Assembly (NCBI GenBank): GCA_024233835.1
Contig: JACKPC010000004.1
Coordinates: 246,001 to 310,000 of the forward strand
From: Leptospiraceae bacterium
GTDB taxonomy: Bacteria; Spirochaetota; Leptospiria; Leptospirales; Leptospiraceae
Direction of reading: 5' to 3'
DNA: 64,000 bases
In this document: positions 45,496 to 55,000 of the stretch, in pieces
How positions within the stretch are numbered: position 1 is the stretch's first letter
How the letters are laid out: every line of letters begins with the position of its first letter
Program-made: the position numbers and the translations under genes
The notes under the pieces: model-generated
Told to the model about the DNA's origin: nothing
The model's input: only the letters and a program-made list of their open reading frames with translations
The model's database searches: none

Positions 45496-46370
45496 ACAAG
45501 ACTTTTCCTTTTATTGTGAAATAACTCTCTTAAACACCTATCTACAGGCTCTTTTGTGCTAAAACTTCCAAAACTCAATCTAAACCTCTTGCATTCATCA
45601 TCCAGGTATTTACGAATAGATTCCAGACTATCCGGTTCTCCCGGATAAATAGAATAATCTCTTCTTTCTCCCTCCGGAGCATAGGCATCAAAAAATACTT
45701 CTTTAGAATAGGTATATTCAAAAGGATCATAAATGTGGAGAAGGTTTAAGTCATGAACCGCCCGTATGTATTTCAAATCATCCGGCACATCCTGATCAAT
45801 AAAATCAGATAAGATAAAGATAATGAATCGTTTCCCCTGAAACTGCTGTACTCCGTGAATCGCTGCACGTATATCGGATTGTTCACAGAAAGGTGCTTCT
45901 TCCATTTCTGAGTATTTTAAAAATGCTTTCAAAGCTCTAAAAAGTTGTATTTTTCCTGCCTGAGGGCGAACTACCTCAAGAGTCTTATCATTAAAAATAA
46001 TAAAGCCCAGTTTATCTCTGGATTGGATGGTGGATACGGCAAGGGTAGCTGCCATTTCAATAGCATACTCCAGCTTTGTTTTTTCCTGCCAACCGGAATA
46101 CATAGAAGGACTTACATCTAAACAAACAAAAACTTCTCTTTCTCTTTCATCCTGAAAAACTTTAACATAAGGTTCTCCAAGTCTGGCTGTCATATTCCAG
46201 TCTATCATACGTATGGGCTCTCCCAATACATATTTTCTCGCTTCATGAAATAGAAGTCCTTTACCCGGAAGTGTTGTCACATATTCTCCGGAGAGAAGAG
46301 AATACGCATTTTTCCTGGCTACCAGTTCCAGTTCTTTTACACTTTTTAATAGTCCGGCTAAATCACTCAT
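45492..46370 (-). CDS. DUF58-domain protein of the MoxR-Bat operon
   Basis: 292 residues without membrane segments. The DUF58 motif is LLFHEARKYVLGEPIRMIDWN, and a degenerate vWA fold follows, with VFVCLDVSPSMYSGW (DxSxS), FIIFILSDFIDQDVPD and YDPFEYTYSKEVFFDAYAP. DUF58 proteins nearly always neighbour MoxR ATPases and are thought to be their substrates or adaptors. The start lies two bases from the moxR stop. Confidence 0.88.
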   Translation of the reverse strand: MSDLAGLLKSVKELELVARKNAYSLLSGEYVTTLPGKGLLFHEARKYVLGEPIRMIDWNMTARLGEPYVKVFQDEREREVFVCLDVSPSMYSGWQEKTKLEYAIEMAATLAVSTIQSRDKLGFIIFNDKTLEVVRPQAGKIQLFRALKAFLKYSEMEEAPFCEQSDIRAAIHGVQQFQGKRFIIFILSDFIDQDVPDDLKYIRAVHDLNLLHIYDPFEYTYSKEVFFDAYAPEGERRDYSIYPGEPDSLESIRKYLDDECKRFRLSFGSFSTKEPVDRCLRELFHNKRKSLV

Positions 46371-46372
46371 AA

Positions 46373-47332
46373 TTATGGAACTTTAACTTTTCCGAGAATT
46401 TCCTTAATAATTCCTTCAGGCCGAATTCCTTCTGCATCTGCATAATAAGTCAGAATCACTCTGTGTCGTAATACATCATAAGCGATATCCTTAATATCTT
46501 CCGGAATAACATTTTTCCTGCCTTCCATGACAGCTTTGGCTCTAGCTACCATAGCTAAAGAAATAGAAGCCCTGGGTGAAGCTCCTATCTGGATAATGTT
46601 TTTCATATCGAGATTATACTTTTCCGGTTCTCTCGTAGCAAAAACAATGTCGGTAATATATTTTATGATTTTATCTTCAATAAAAACTTTTCTGGCTTCA
46701 TCCTGTAAATGAAGTATATCTTCTGCTTTTAAGAGACAACGCATATCCGGAAGTTTGGTTTCCTGCATAACCATTTTTACGACCTGTTGCTCTTCTTCAG
46801 GACTGGGATAATGAACAATTAACTTCATCATGAAACGATCCAATTGAGCTTCCGGTAAAGGATAGGTTCCTTCCTGTTCAACCGGGTTCATGGTTGCAAA
46901 AACAAAAAAAGGTTTGGGAAGTTTATGGGTCTCATCTCCAATCGTTACCTGCTTCTCCTGCATGGTTTCTAATAGAGCAGACTGAACCTTTGCCGGTGCC
47001 CGGTTAATTTCATCTGCAATAATAAAATTTGCGAAAATGGGTCCGAGACTGGTTTCAAAACTTGCCGTATTCTGGTTGTAAATCCTCGTTCCGATAATAT
47101 CAGCCGGTAATAAATCAGGGGTAAACTGTAATCTCTTAAAACTCACCTCACAAATATTGGCCAGAAGATTTACCGCTCTTGTTTTAGCAAGACCCGGCAC
47201 TCCTTCAATCAGTAAATGCCCACCTGCAATAAGCCCGAGGAGAAGCCCGTCCACCAGCCTCTCCTGTCCTACAATTCCTTTTTTAATTTCCTGCTTTATA
47301 CTTTTGATGATAGTTTCAGAACTTCCTGCCAT
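46373..47332 (-). CDS. MoxR-family AAA+ ATPase
   Basis: 319 residues. Walker A is EGVPGLAKT (about 43-51), Walker B is FIIADEINRAPAK, sensor 1 is FATMNPVEQEGTYPLPEAQ, and the arginine finger/sensor region is IGASPRASISLAM. MoxR ATPases act as chaperones that mature vWA-containing complexes. As first gene of the nine-gene operon, it lies upstream of DUF58 and batA. No strong ribosome binding site was seen before the ATG. Confidence 0.92.
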   Translation of the reverse strand: MAGSSETIIKSIKQEIKKGIVGQERLVDGLLLGLIAGGHLLIEGVPGLAKTRAVNLLANICEVSFKRLQFTPDLLPADIIGTRIYNQNTASFETSLGPIFANFIIADEINRAPAKVQSALLETMQEKQVTIGDETHKLPKPFFVFATMNPVEQEGTYPLPEAQLDRFMMKLIVHYPSPEEEQQVVKMVMQETKLPDMRCLLKAEDILHLQDEARKVFIEDKIIKYITDIVFATREPEKYNLDMKNIIQIGASPRASISLAMVARAKAVMEGRKNVIPEDIKDIAYDVLRHRVILTYYADAEGIRPEGIIKEILGKVKVP

Positions 47333-47487
47333 TCAAGTCCTCCAGAATAATTTTACAATAATAGGCCTTTTTAGTATTTCAAGTTTTTTCTTTATTATGC
47401 AAAAAAAACCAGCTACAGAACCCTGAAAATTTCAATCGCAAAGAAATAATTCTTGAATATTTTTCTTATTATTCCATCTTGCTAACC

Positions 47488-49440
47488 ATGTTTTATCAAA
47501 CTTTTGCAAATAAAGCAGAACTTCTCCTAAATACCAAAGATATAAGAAATTGTCCCAGGGAAATCTTGCATTTTTTAGAAGAAATGGCTTATAGTGCGAA
47601 GAATAATTCCGAAAAAAACCTCGATTTCTTTCAGCAAATGCTTTTTTATCTGGAAAATGTTCAGGATATAATTTTATGGATAGATAAAAGAGGGCAAATT
47701 ATTTATTCAAACTCCTCGGCAAATACCATTCTAGGTTACCACGCAGAGGAACTAAGGAAGCTTTTTATTTGGAATATTGAATCTAAACAGAGTCCTAAAA
47801 AATGGAGAAACCTTTTTTATGAATTGAGAGAAAAACAAGATCAAACAAAAGAGGTGTATTTTAAAACATGGGATGGCTCTTATCAACCGCTTGAACTCAG
47901 TATAGTCCTTTATCAGAATCATTCTGAAGAATACATTTTTTATTCAGCCAGGGATAATAGTCAGAGAAAAAAAATTGAAGAAGAACTCAGGCAATCTCTT
48001 ACCCAACAAAAAATCATATTAGAAAATGTGGCTTTAGGAATATGTTTTATTCGAAATCGAAAAATAATCTGGATGAATCACAACTTTGAAGAAATATTAG
48101 GATATAATTTATTAGAATTAAATTCTCTTCTGATAAGCCATCCCGGAAAATCAGAAAGTCCCCTATCTGAAATAATCCTCGAAATGGAAAAAAAAGTTCG
48201 AGTAGAAAACTATTTTAATCGTGATGCCTATTTGCTCAAAAAAAATTCCTCCCGCATCTGGTGTAATATAACCGCTAAAGCGATTGATTCTCATGATTTG
48301 GGTGCAGGAATTATTTGGATAATAAAAGATATATCTCCAAGAAAGCGATACGAAGAAGAATTAGAAAGAGCAAAAATGGAAGCAGAAGATGCAAATCGGG
48401 CAAAAAGTTTATTCCTGGCCAATGTCAGTCATGAAATTCGAACTCCCATGAATTCCATTATTGGTTTTACCCAGCTTTTAGAAAGACAGGTTTTTGATGA
48501 AAAATCGGAACGGTATATATCCCTGATAAAGTCCAGTAGTCACACTTTATTGAATCTGATTAATAACATTCTTGAACTTTCCAGAATAGAATCAGGTAAA
48601 TTAGATATTACTAAAAAACTAATAAATCTAAATAAATTACTTTTAGAAATTCAAAATCTTTACCAAAAACAAGCCAAAGAAAAAGGCCTTTCTTTTAGTA
48701 TACAATACGATGACAAGCTACCCCAATATATTGTACTCGATAAAAATCGTCTTCGACAAATTTTAATTAACCTTCTAAGTAATGCAATTAAATTCACCCA
48801 GAATGGCTCCGTTCAACTCATAATTCACTTTGAAGAGGAAAATGTTGAGAAGCTAAAACTTCTTCAATTTCGGGTAGTTGATACAGGACCCGGAATTCCT
48901 GATGAGGAGTGTAAATATATATTTGATAGTTTCAATCATAGAAAAATATCGGGTTCGATAGGACTGGGCCTTGCAATTTGTAAAAAAATAGTTGAAAAAA
49001 TGGGAGGCCAGATTTATCTCGAATCTATCGAGGGAAAAGGAAGCACGTTCATTATAGATCTTTTTGACATCCCCGTCCAATACGGAAACGTCAGAAATGA
49101 TTCCGGAAACCCTCCTACAAATATAGAATTACTTTCGGAAACAACCAGAAACGATGCAGACAATATATCTGAGGACAAAAGGAAAAAGCTTATATCTATT
49201 TTAAACTCAGATATGTATGAGAAATGGAAGAGAATTAATAGAGGTTTACATTTTTCGGCTATAGAATCCTTTATAAGGGAACTATCCGAAATCTTACTTG
49301 AATATGACGTACCTATATTAAGAAACTATGTAACATCTTTTCAAAAAGCTTTTAAAGCTTATGACATTAAAGATTTATCCGGTTTGATTTCACAATATCC
49401 GGTAATAATTAAGAAATTAGCAGGTAAGGAAAGTAATTAA
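47488..49440 (+). CDS. soluble PAS-type sensor histidine kinase
   Basis: About 650 residues from ATG 47488 (a TTG at 47479 is also in frame). PAS-like regions at about 55-160 (DIILWIDKRGQIIYSNSSAN) and 175-290 (ALGICFIRNRKIIWMNHNF) are followed by a coiled coil, HisKA with His315 in NVSHEIRTPMNS, and HATPase_c (NLLSNAIKFTQ, DTGPGIP, GSIGLGLAICKKI). A helical C-terminal domain of about 110 residues has no family I recognise. No membrane segment is present, so the signal is cytoplasmic. It lies next to the REC-kinase, five bases downstream. Confidence 0.9.
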   Translation: MFYQTFANKAELLLNTKDIRNCPREILHFLEEMAYSAKNNSEKNLDFFQQMLFYLENVQDIILWIDKRGQIIYSNSSANTILGYHAEELRKLFIWNIESKQSPKKWRNLFYELREKQDQTKEVYFKTWDGSYQPLELSIVLYQNHSEEYIFYSARDNSQRKKIEEELRQSLTQQKIILENVALGICFIRNRKIIWMNHNFEEILGYNLLELNSLLISHPGKSESPLSEIILEMEKKVRVENYFNRDAYLLKKNSSRIWCNITAKAIDSHDLGAGIIWIIKDISPRKRYEEELERAKMEAEDANRAKSLFLANVSHEIRTPMNSIIGFTQLLERQVFDEKSERYISLIKSSSHTLLNLINNILELSRIESGKLDITKKLINLNKLLLEIQNLYQKQAKEKGLSFSIQYDDKLPQYIVLDKNRLRQILINLLSNAIKFTQNGSVQLIIHFEEENVEKLKLLQFRVVDTGPGIPDEECKYIFDSFNHRKISGSIGLGLAICKKIVEKMGGQIYLESIEGKGSTFIIDLFDIPVQYGNVRNDSGNPPTNIELLSETTRNDADNISEDKRKKLISILNSDMYEKWKRINRGLHFSAIESFIRELSEILLEYDVPILRNYVTSFQKAFKAYDIKDLSGLISQYPVIIKKLAGKESN

Positions 49441-49445
49441 GAATA

Positions 49446-50555
49446 ATGTCAAATACTAAAATACTGGTAATAGACGATAATCCAAAAAATGTGCAACTCC
49501 TCGTAGAAATACTACTTAAAAATGAATATGATATTATGGCTTGCATGAGTGGTGAAGAAGCATTAGAAGTGCTTCATGATTTCCAACCTGAACTTATCTT
49601 ACTTGATATAATGATGCCCGAGCTGGATGGTTTTGAAGTATGTAAAATTCTAAAGAAGCAAGAGGATACAAAAGAAATCCCTATAATTTTCATTACAGCG
49701 AAAAATGAGATCGATGATATTATTGAGGGATTTAAACTCGGAGCAGTTGATTATATTACAAAACCTTTTAATACAGAAGAACTTCTTGTTAGAATACAAA
49801 CCCAAATAAAAATTTTAAAACAGCAGGATAAAATTCAAAAAATAAGCCAGGAAAGGGAAAGTTTGCTTCAGATTCTTTCTCATGATCTGGTGAATCCACT
49901 GGGAACCGTTAGAAATTTTTTAGGTTTGTTAGAGACTGGAAAAATACAGTTTAATCCCAGAATCTTGAAGGCGATGTCAGATGCAATTAATAATGCCTAC
50001 GATACAATTGAGCTGGTAAGACAACAAAGAGCTATTGCATCAGGGAAATTTAGTCTTAACTTAAAACCGGTTTACTTAAAAGATATGCTGACTAAATCTC
50101 TGAATCTTTTAAAAGAGCAAATTGATCATAAAAAACTGTATGTTAAAGTTGATGTAGAACCAAATTTACTCATTAAAGTAGATGAAACAAGTTTTGTAAA
50201 TACGGTATTAAACAATCTCCTGACTAATGCAATAAAGTTTTCTTATGAAAGTGGAGATATAGAAATCAGAACCAGTAAAGGAAACAAACCCAATAAACTT
50301 TTACTGGAATTAAAAGATTATGGTATTGGAATTCCTCAAAAACTGCTTCAGGATATATTCGATCCAACAAAAAAAACTCACAGACCCGGGACCTGGCAAG
50401 AAAAAGGCACAGGTTTTGGAATGCCCCTGGTAAAAAATTTAATGGAGGCATACGGAGGAGAAGTACAGTTAGATTCCAGATCAATCGAAGAACATCCGGA
50501 ATCACACGGTACCAGCGTTTTTCTTCATTTAGAAGTGGACTCGCTCTATAAGTAA
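49446..50555 (+). CDS. response regulator-histidine kinase hybrid (REC-HisKA-HATPase)
   Basis: 369 residues. A receiver domain (about 1-120) has DD at the start, Asp54 in LLDIMMPELDG and KPF near 107. HisKA follows with His146 in LSHDLVNPLG, then HATPase_c (NLLTNAIKFS, DYGIGIP, GTGFGMPLVKNL). The REC domain comes first, so the kinase is probably controlled by phosphotransfer from the preceding kinase. The two genes are separated by five bases. No output domain is visible, so further phosphorelay partners would lie elsewhere. Confidence 0.92.
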   Translation: MSNTKILVIDDNPKNVQLLVEILLKNEYDIMACMSGEEALEVLHDFQPELILLDIMMPELDGFEVCKILKKQEDTKEIPIIFITAKNEIDDIIEGFKLGAVDYITKPFNTEELLVRIQTQIKILKQQDKIQKISQERESLLQILSHDLVNPLGTVRNFLGLLETGKIQFNPRILKAMSDAINNAYDTIELVRQQRAIASGKFSLNLKPVYLKDMLTKSLNLLKEQIDHKKLYVKVDVEPNLLIKVDETSFVNTVLNNLLTNAIKFSYESGDIEIRTSKGNKPNKLLLELKDYGIGIPQKLLQDIFDPTKKTHRPGTWQEKGTGFGMPLVKNLMEAYGGEVQLDSRSIEEHPESHGTSVFLHLEVDSLYK

Positions 50556-50597
50556 GGTATAAGCTTATATTATTCTTTTATTTGTAGAACTTAATTC

Positions 50598-51902
50598 TTA
50601 ATCAAATCGCTCTCGGCTGAATTTTCTAAATACAAGAATACTTAATATAGAAAGTAGTAAAATGGTGAGTAGAGTTAATTTACCTCTATCTCCAGAATCA
50701 CTGAGATAAGCTAAGAGCTGGCTCTCTTTACCAGTCCTATTTTCCGGTCTATAGAAAAGCTCAGTCCTTGTTATTTTTATTTTTGAAGTATCTTCATTGC
50801 TCAAATCTTTATTGTCTTTTGACGACAAAACTCGAAAAACTAAATAGGTTTTCTGGAAATTATAAAATGTGTTTTGTGAACGGGATATAAATAGGTCTTC
50901 TGAGGTCATAGTCCAACCTTCAGCTTTGTATTCCAGGCCGGAAATCGGGTTAAAAGGCGGATTTATACTTCTCTGGTAGTATAATTCACATTCTCTACCC
51001 GGTATGTCATAAACTCCAAATGCTTGCTGGAGTATATATTTTGTATCGGAAACTGTCTTTTGGAATTCAAGATGAAAATTAGAGGATGATTTATGATTCC
51101 AGGAGAGTAATACCACATTACCCCACTCGCTGTCCTTAATTAGAGTCTCCTGTATAGAAAGATTTAACACCTCACCCGGATTTTTAGCCTGCAAGACTTT
51201 TACTTTCTGCAAATTATGGTCTTTGCATAAATCACGAGCTGCAAAAAAAAGATGAGCTGAAAAAATCTCATTCCCTTTGCAATCCTTAAAAGCAAAACGA
51301 TAGGCTTCTTTTGGATCAGGAGAAATTTGAGGGATGAAAACATAATTTTTCTTCCCTGTTTCTTCGAGTAATAATGATTCTTTTAGTGGAATCTCTTTTC
51401 CATTTAGACTTTGCAATTCCGCATATCCATATAGTGCGTTTTTTTCCTCAACTTTTACTAGCTCAGGATACGACTGATGTAAATCAGAAGCAGAAATACT
51501 GATAAGCCCCTTTCTTACTTTTAATATAGGATGCTCACTTAAACCTTCCGGTCCTTTTTGCTCATCCCAAAAATTTGTATGTTTTTTTTTCTCTGTGGAT
51601 TGGATTTTATTCTTACCGCAAACCAGAAACTCTTTAGCCGGTTTTGAAGCAATGATTGAATTATCATGAGAAATATCATATGTTAGATTCTGAATATACT
51701 TATAGGGATTTTTATGATTTTTTAAAAAAAATGGATTCTTTGATTTTTTTTCTACACTTTTCCCTTTATAAGGAGTATTATTTATAGTTGAAGGAGCCTT
51801 TCCGGAAAAAAAGAAGGAAAAAAAAGCTGCTTTATCTCTACAGGACTGCAAAGATAAAACCATAAAAAAAGTAGTTACAATTAGTACAATTATCCGAGCC
51901 AT
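50598..51902 (-). CDS. envelope protein with possible lipobox and C-terminal membrane helix
   Basis: 434 residues from ATG 51902, with GGGGAG spaced six bases. The N-terminus MARIIVLIVTTFFMVLSLQSC resembles a lipoprotein signal, and there is a membrane helix at the C-terminus (LTLLTILLLSILSILVFRKF) with a basic tail. The large middle domain is beta-rich and predicted exported. Having both a lipobox and a C-terminal anchor is unusual, so the Cys could be fortuitous. The layout (signal, Ig-like body, C-terminal TM) recalls BatD-type proteins, but no BatD motif was confirmed. Confidence 0.5.
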   Translation of the reverse strand: MARIIVLIVTTFFMVLSLQSCRDKAAFFSFFFSGKAPSTINNTPYKGKSVEKKSKNPFFLKNHKNPYKYIQNLTYDISHDNSIIASKPAKEFLVCGKNKIQSTEKKKHTNFWDEQKGPEGLSEHPILKVRKGLISISASDLHQSYPELVKVEEKNALYGYAELQSLNGKEIPLKESLLLEETGKKNYVFIPQISPDPKEAYRFAFKDCKGNEIFSAHLFFAARDLCKDHNLQKVKVLQAKNPGEVLNLSIQETLIKDSEWGNVVLLSWNHKSSSNFHLEFQKTVSDTKYILQQAFGVYDIPGRECELYYQRSINPPFNPISGLEYKAEGWTMTSEDLFISRSQNTFYNFQKTYLVFRVLSSKDNKDLSNEDTSKIKITRTELFYRPENRTGKESQLLAYLSDSGDRGKLTLLTILLLSILSILVFRKFSRERFD

Positions 51903-52011
51903 TTTCATCTCCCCTATTTCTTTCAAAAAAGATACATTTCGCTTACTATATAAGACGAAATCATATTCCCAAAAATACTTATGTATAGTATTTAGACTAC
52001 AAAAAATTCTA

Positions 52012-52050
52012 AAAAAAAAGGGAGCATCTGATTCGATGTCCCCTTTTTTA
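52012..52050 (-). terminator. terminator of the glutamate dehydrogenase gene
   Basis: On the minus strand, AAAAAAGGGGACATC and GATGCTCCCTTTTTT form a stem with a small internal mismatch around a GAATCA loop, and a run of T follows. It lies about 40 bases after the gdh stop. Confidence 0.75.
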
Positions 52051-52090
52051 CAGGAAAACGGCTCTATTCTTTTATTAATAATTTTTCAAA

Positions 52091-55000
52091 TTATAAAATT
52101 CCTTTCAAAACAGTCTTCGCGTCAGAACTTATATACTGAAATATTGAGAATTCTTCCGGCTTCTCTGTTGCTTCCATTGAATATTGCTTTCGAATTCCTT
52201 CTCTGAGACTGGAAAGAAATGCGTTCAAATCACTTTCCAGTTCTTTGTTTCTTAGAGAAGCCAACTCTTCCTGTAATAGGTATACTTTGTTTTGGTACAA
52301 ACTATCTACAATTTCTTTCAAACGATTTATACGTGTATCTTTTTCTTTTCCTAATAATAAATAAGAACCTACACCCATTAAATCTACATAGAAATTTACA
52401 ATCTGAGTAGCCATGATTTCATTCTTTAGAGGATGCTTAAATAGCATATTCCTGTATTTCTCACCGAGTTTTTTTGGAAAATAGGATAGAAACATTTCCG
52501 GATAATCTTCTGCTTTAAAAAGCTGATATTTTAGAGACTCTGAATATAAGTCCATCTTTACGTATCCAAAAAGTACACAAAGAGCGGGTCTTGGAATCGC
52601 ATTTCCTTTTGCCTTCCATTCCTGCCACTCAGACTCAGAACCCGGGATTGTTTCATTTTGTGGATTTAGTATTTTTTTGGATATAAGATGATCAGCTGTA
52701 TCTGTGAATAAACGCCATCCTTTTTTTATCGATTCATAAGAATCAACGTTTACGGAGAGACTTTGAGAGGCATTATGCAAAAGGACTTTTTTTACAACAT
52801 CTGCTACAATATCTTTCATGATTTCATCTCTTTCATCTTCACCCCGGATAAGTCCCTCTTCAATAAGGAGATTAAAGAAAAGTTTTAAATTTACTTCGTG
52901 ATCGGATAAATCAACACCACCCGAATTGTCCATAGCATCCGTAAAAATAAAGCCACCATTTCTATCAAACTCTATTCGGCCTTTCTGAGTCAGACCCAAA
53001 TTACCTCCTTCTGTAATTACCTTTGCTCGAACTTCTTTTCCATTTATACGCAATTCATTGTTAGAAGGATCCCCTACTTCATTATTATCTTCTGTACTCG
53101 CTTTGATGTAGGTACCAATTCCTCCATTATATAACATATCTATCGGAGCTTTTAAAATTGCGCGAATTAATTCTGTCCCGGATAAGGAATCGGCTGTAAT
53201 CCCCAGTGCTTCCTTAACTTCTGCTGAAATAGTAATAGCCTTTTCCGTTTTATCAAAAATCCCACCACCTTTCGATATCAGGTCTTTATTATAAAAGTCC
53301 CAACCGGAATCTTTTGAGAAGAAAAGTCGTTTTCTTTCTTCATAACTTTTATTGGAATCCGGATTTGGATCTAAAAATATATGCTTATGGTTAAAAGCTG
53401 CGATTAATTGAAAATGCTGACTTTCTAATAAACCATTGCCAAATACATCTCCTCCCATATCACCAATTCCTACCAATCGAATTGATTCTGTTCTGAAATC
53501 GACTTTGAGGTTTCGAAATAATCTATCTCCGGTAACGAGAGCACCCTTTGCTGTAATGCCAAGTTCCTTATGGGAATATCCTCTCGAACCACCTGAGGCG
53601 AAAGCATCTCCCAGCCAGAAGCCCCTTTCAATCGAAAGTGAATTTGCAGTATCTGAAAGTTGAGCTGTTCCTTTATCCGCAGCCACAACGAGATAGGGAT
53701 CCGCATCATCATAAGCATAGGGTCCGGAAGTTTCTGCAAAGGGAATTAGCTCACCTTTTTTACGATTATCCGTAAGGGCTAAAAGGGAATTAATGTATTT
53801 CTTATAAGCTTCTACCATCGCTAGAGGAGTCTTGGAATATATATTTTCAGATAGAATAAAACCTCCTTTGGAACCCACAGGAACAATAAGAGCATTTTTT
53901 ACCATCTGGGTTTTCATAAGAGAAAGAATTTCGGTTCGATAATCCAAATTTCTATCGGAAAAACGAAGACCTCCGCGGGCCACCGGACCTCCTCTTAAAT
54001 GAATTCCCTGGAACTCAGAAGAATAAACAAATATTTCCCGATAAGGCCTCGGAGAAGGAAGATATGCGGGTATAGAACTATCTATTTTAAAAGCAATAGA
54101 ACCTCTATCCAAACCTTTAACTCCTTTTTTATTACTGATAATCTCTTTACTTCCCAGACTAAAAAAATTAGTTCGAAGTATAGACAAAACAGAAGTACGA
54201 AATGCCGTTAGTGATTCATCTTCTTTGATGGTTTTGGTTTTATCTGCCAGTTCTTTCATTCGATTCACCTGAGGTATATTACCTTTTTCAAATTTATCAC
54301 AAAAGTATTCCCAGGTAGACACACAAAATTCGGGATAGGTTAATAAAGCACTATTAAATACCGGGATATGAAAAGCCGGATTAGATTGTAAGCAATAATC
54401 TCGAATCGCCTTCAAAAAGAAAAGTCCATGAGCATCCAGATTTGTATGTAAAAGTAATGAGGAAAGTTTATCAGAAGGGAGAAGGCCTTTCATGGTAAAG
54501 GTAAAAGCAGTTTTTAGTCTTTGATACAAATCATTTCTGTCCTCCATCTCTTCGAGGAAAAACTCAGATTTTGCATATAGAACATTTTCATAATAAAACC
54601 GATATACCCTCTGTGAAATCGGAGAAAGTCCGAAATTCGCCAGGGCCTGAACCCACAGAGACAAAGAAAACTCCCGATCTCTTGTAATGGCTTCTATTAT
54701 AGTAGCCTCATTTCTGGATACAACATTACAAATAAGCCTCTCATGCCCCATCTTTAGAAGAAGATCCAGATCATGTATGGCCATTTCCGGACTATGAGTC
54801 GCAGAATAATCTTTACGAAATAAAATACTTTCAGGGTATGGAATATCTTTGTATCTATCTTCCCATTTATATCGAAGGTTGTCGTCCCAGGTACGAAAAC
54901 TAAATTCTATTCGAGAAGCTACTTCAAATAGTTGTTGCTTACCAATATTTTTTCCGCGTATAATATGATATCCTTCAATATGTCTATCTTTTAAAACATG

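Noticed and set aside
50598..51902. Calling this gene batD
   Set aside because: Only overall layout (signal, beta-rich body, C-terminal helix) is similar; it is separated from the bat operon by two plus-strand genes and no BatD motif was identified.
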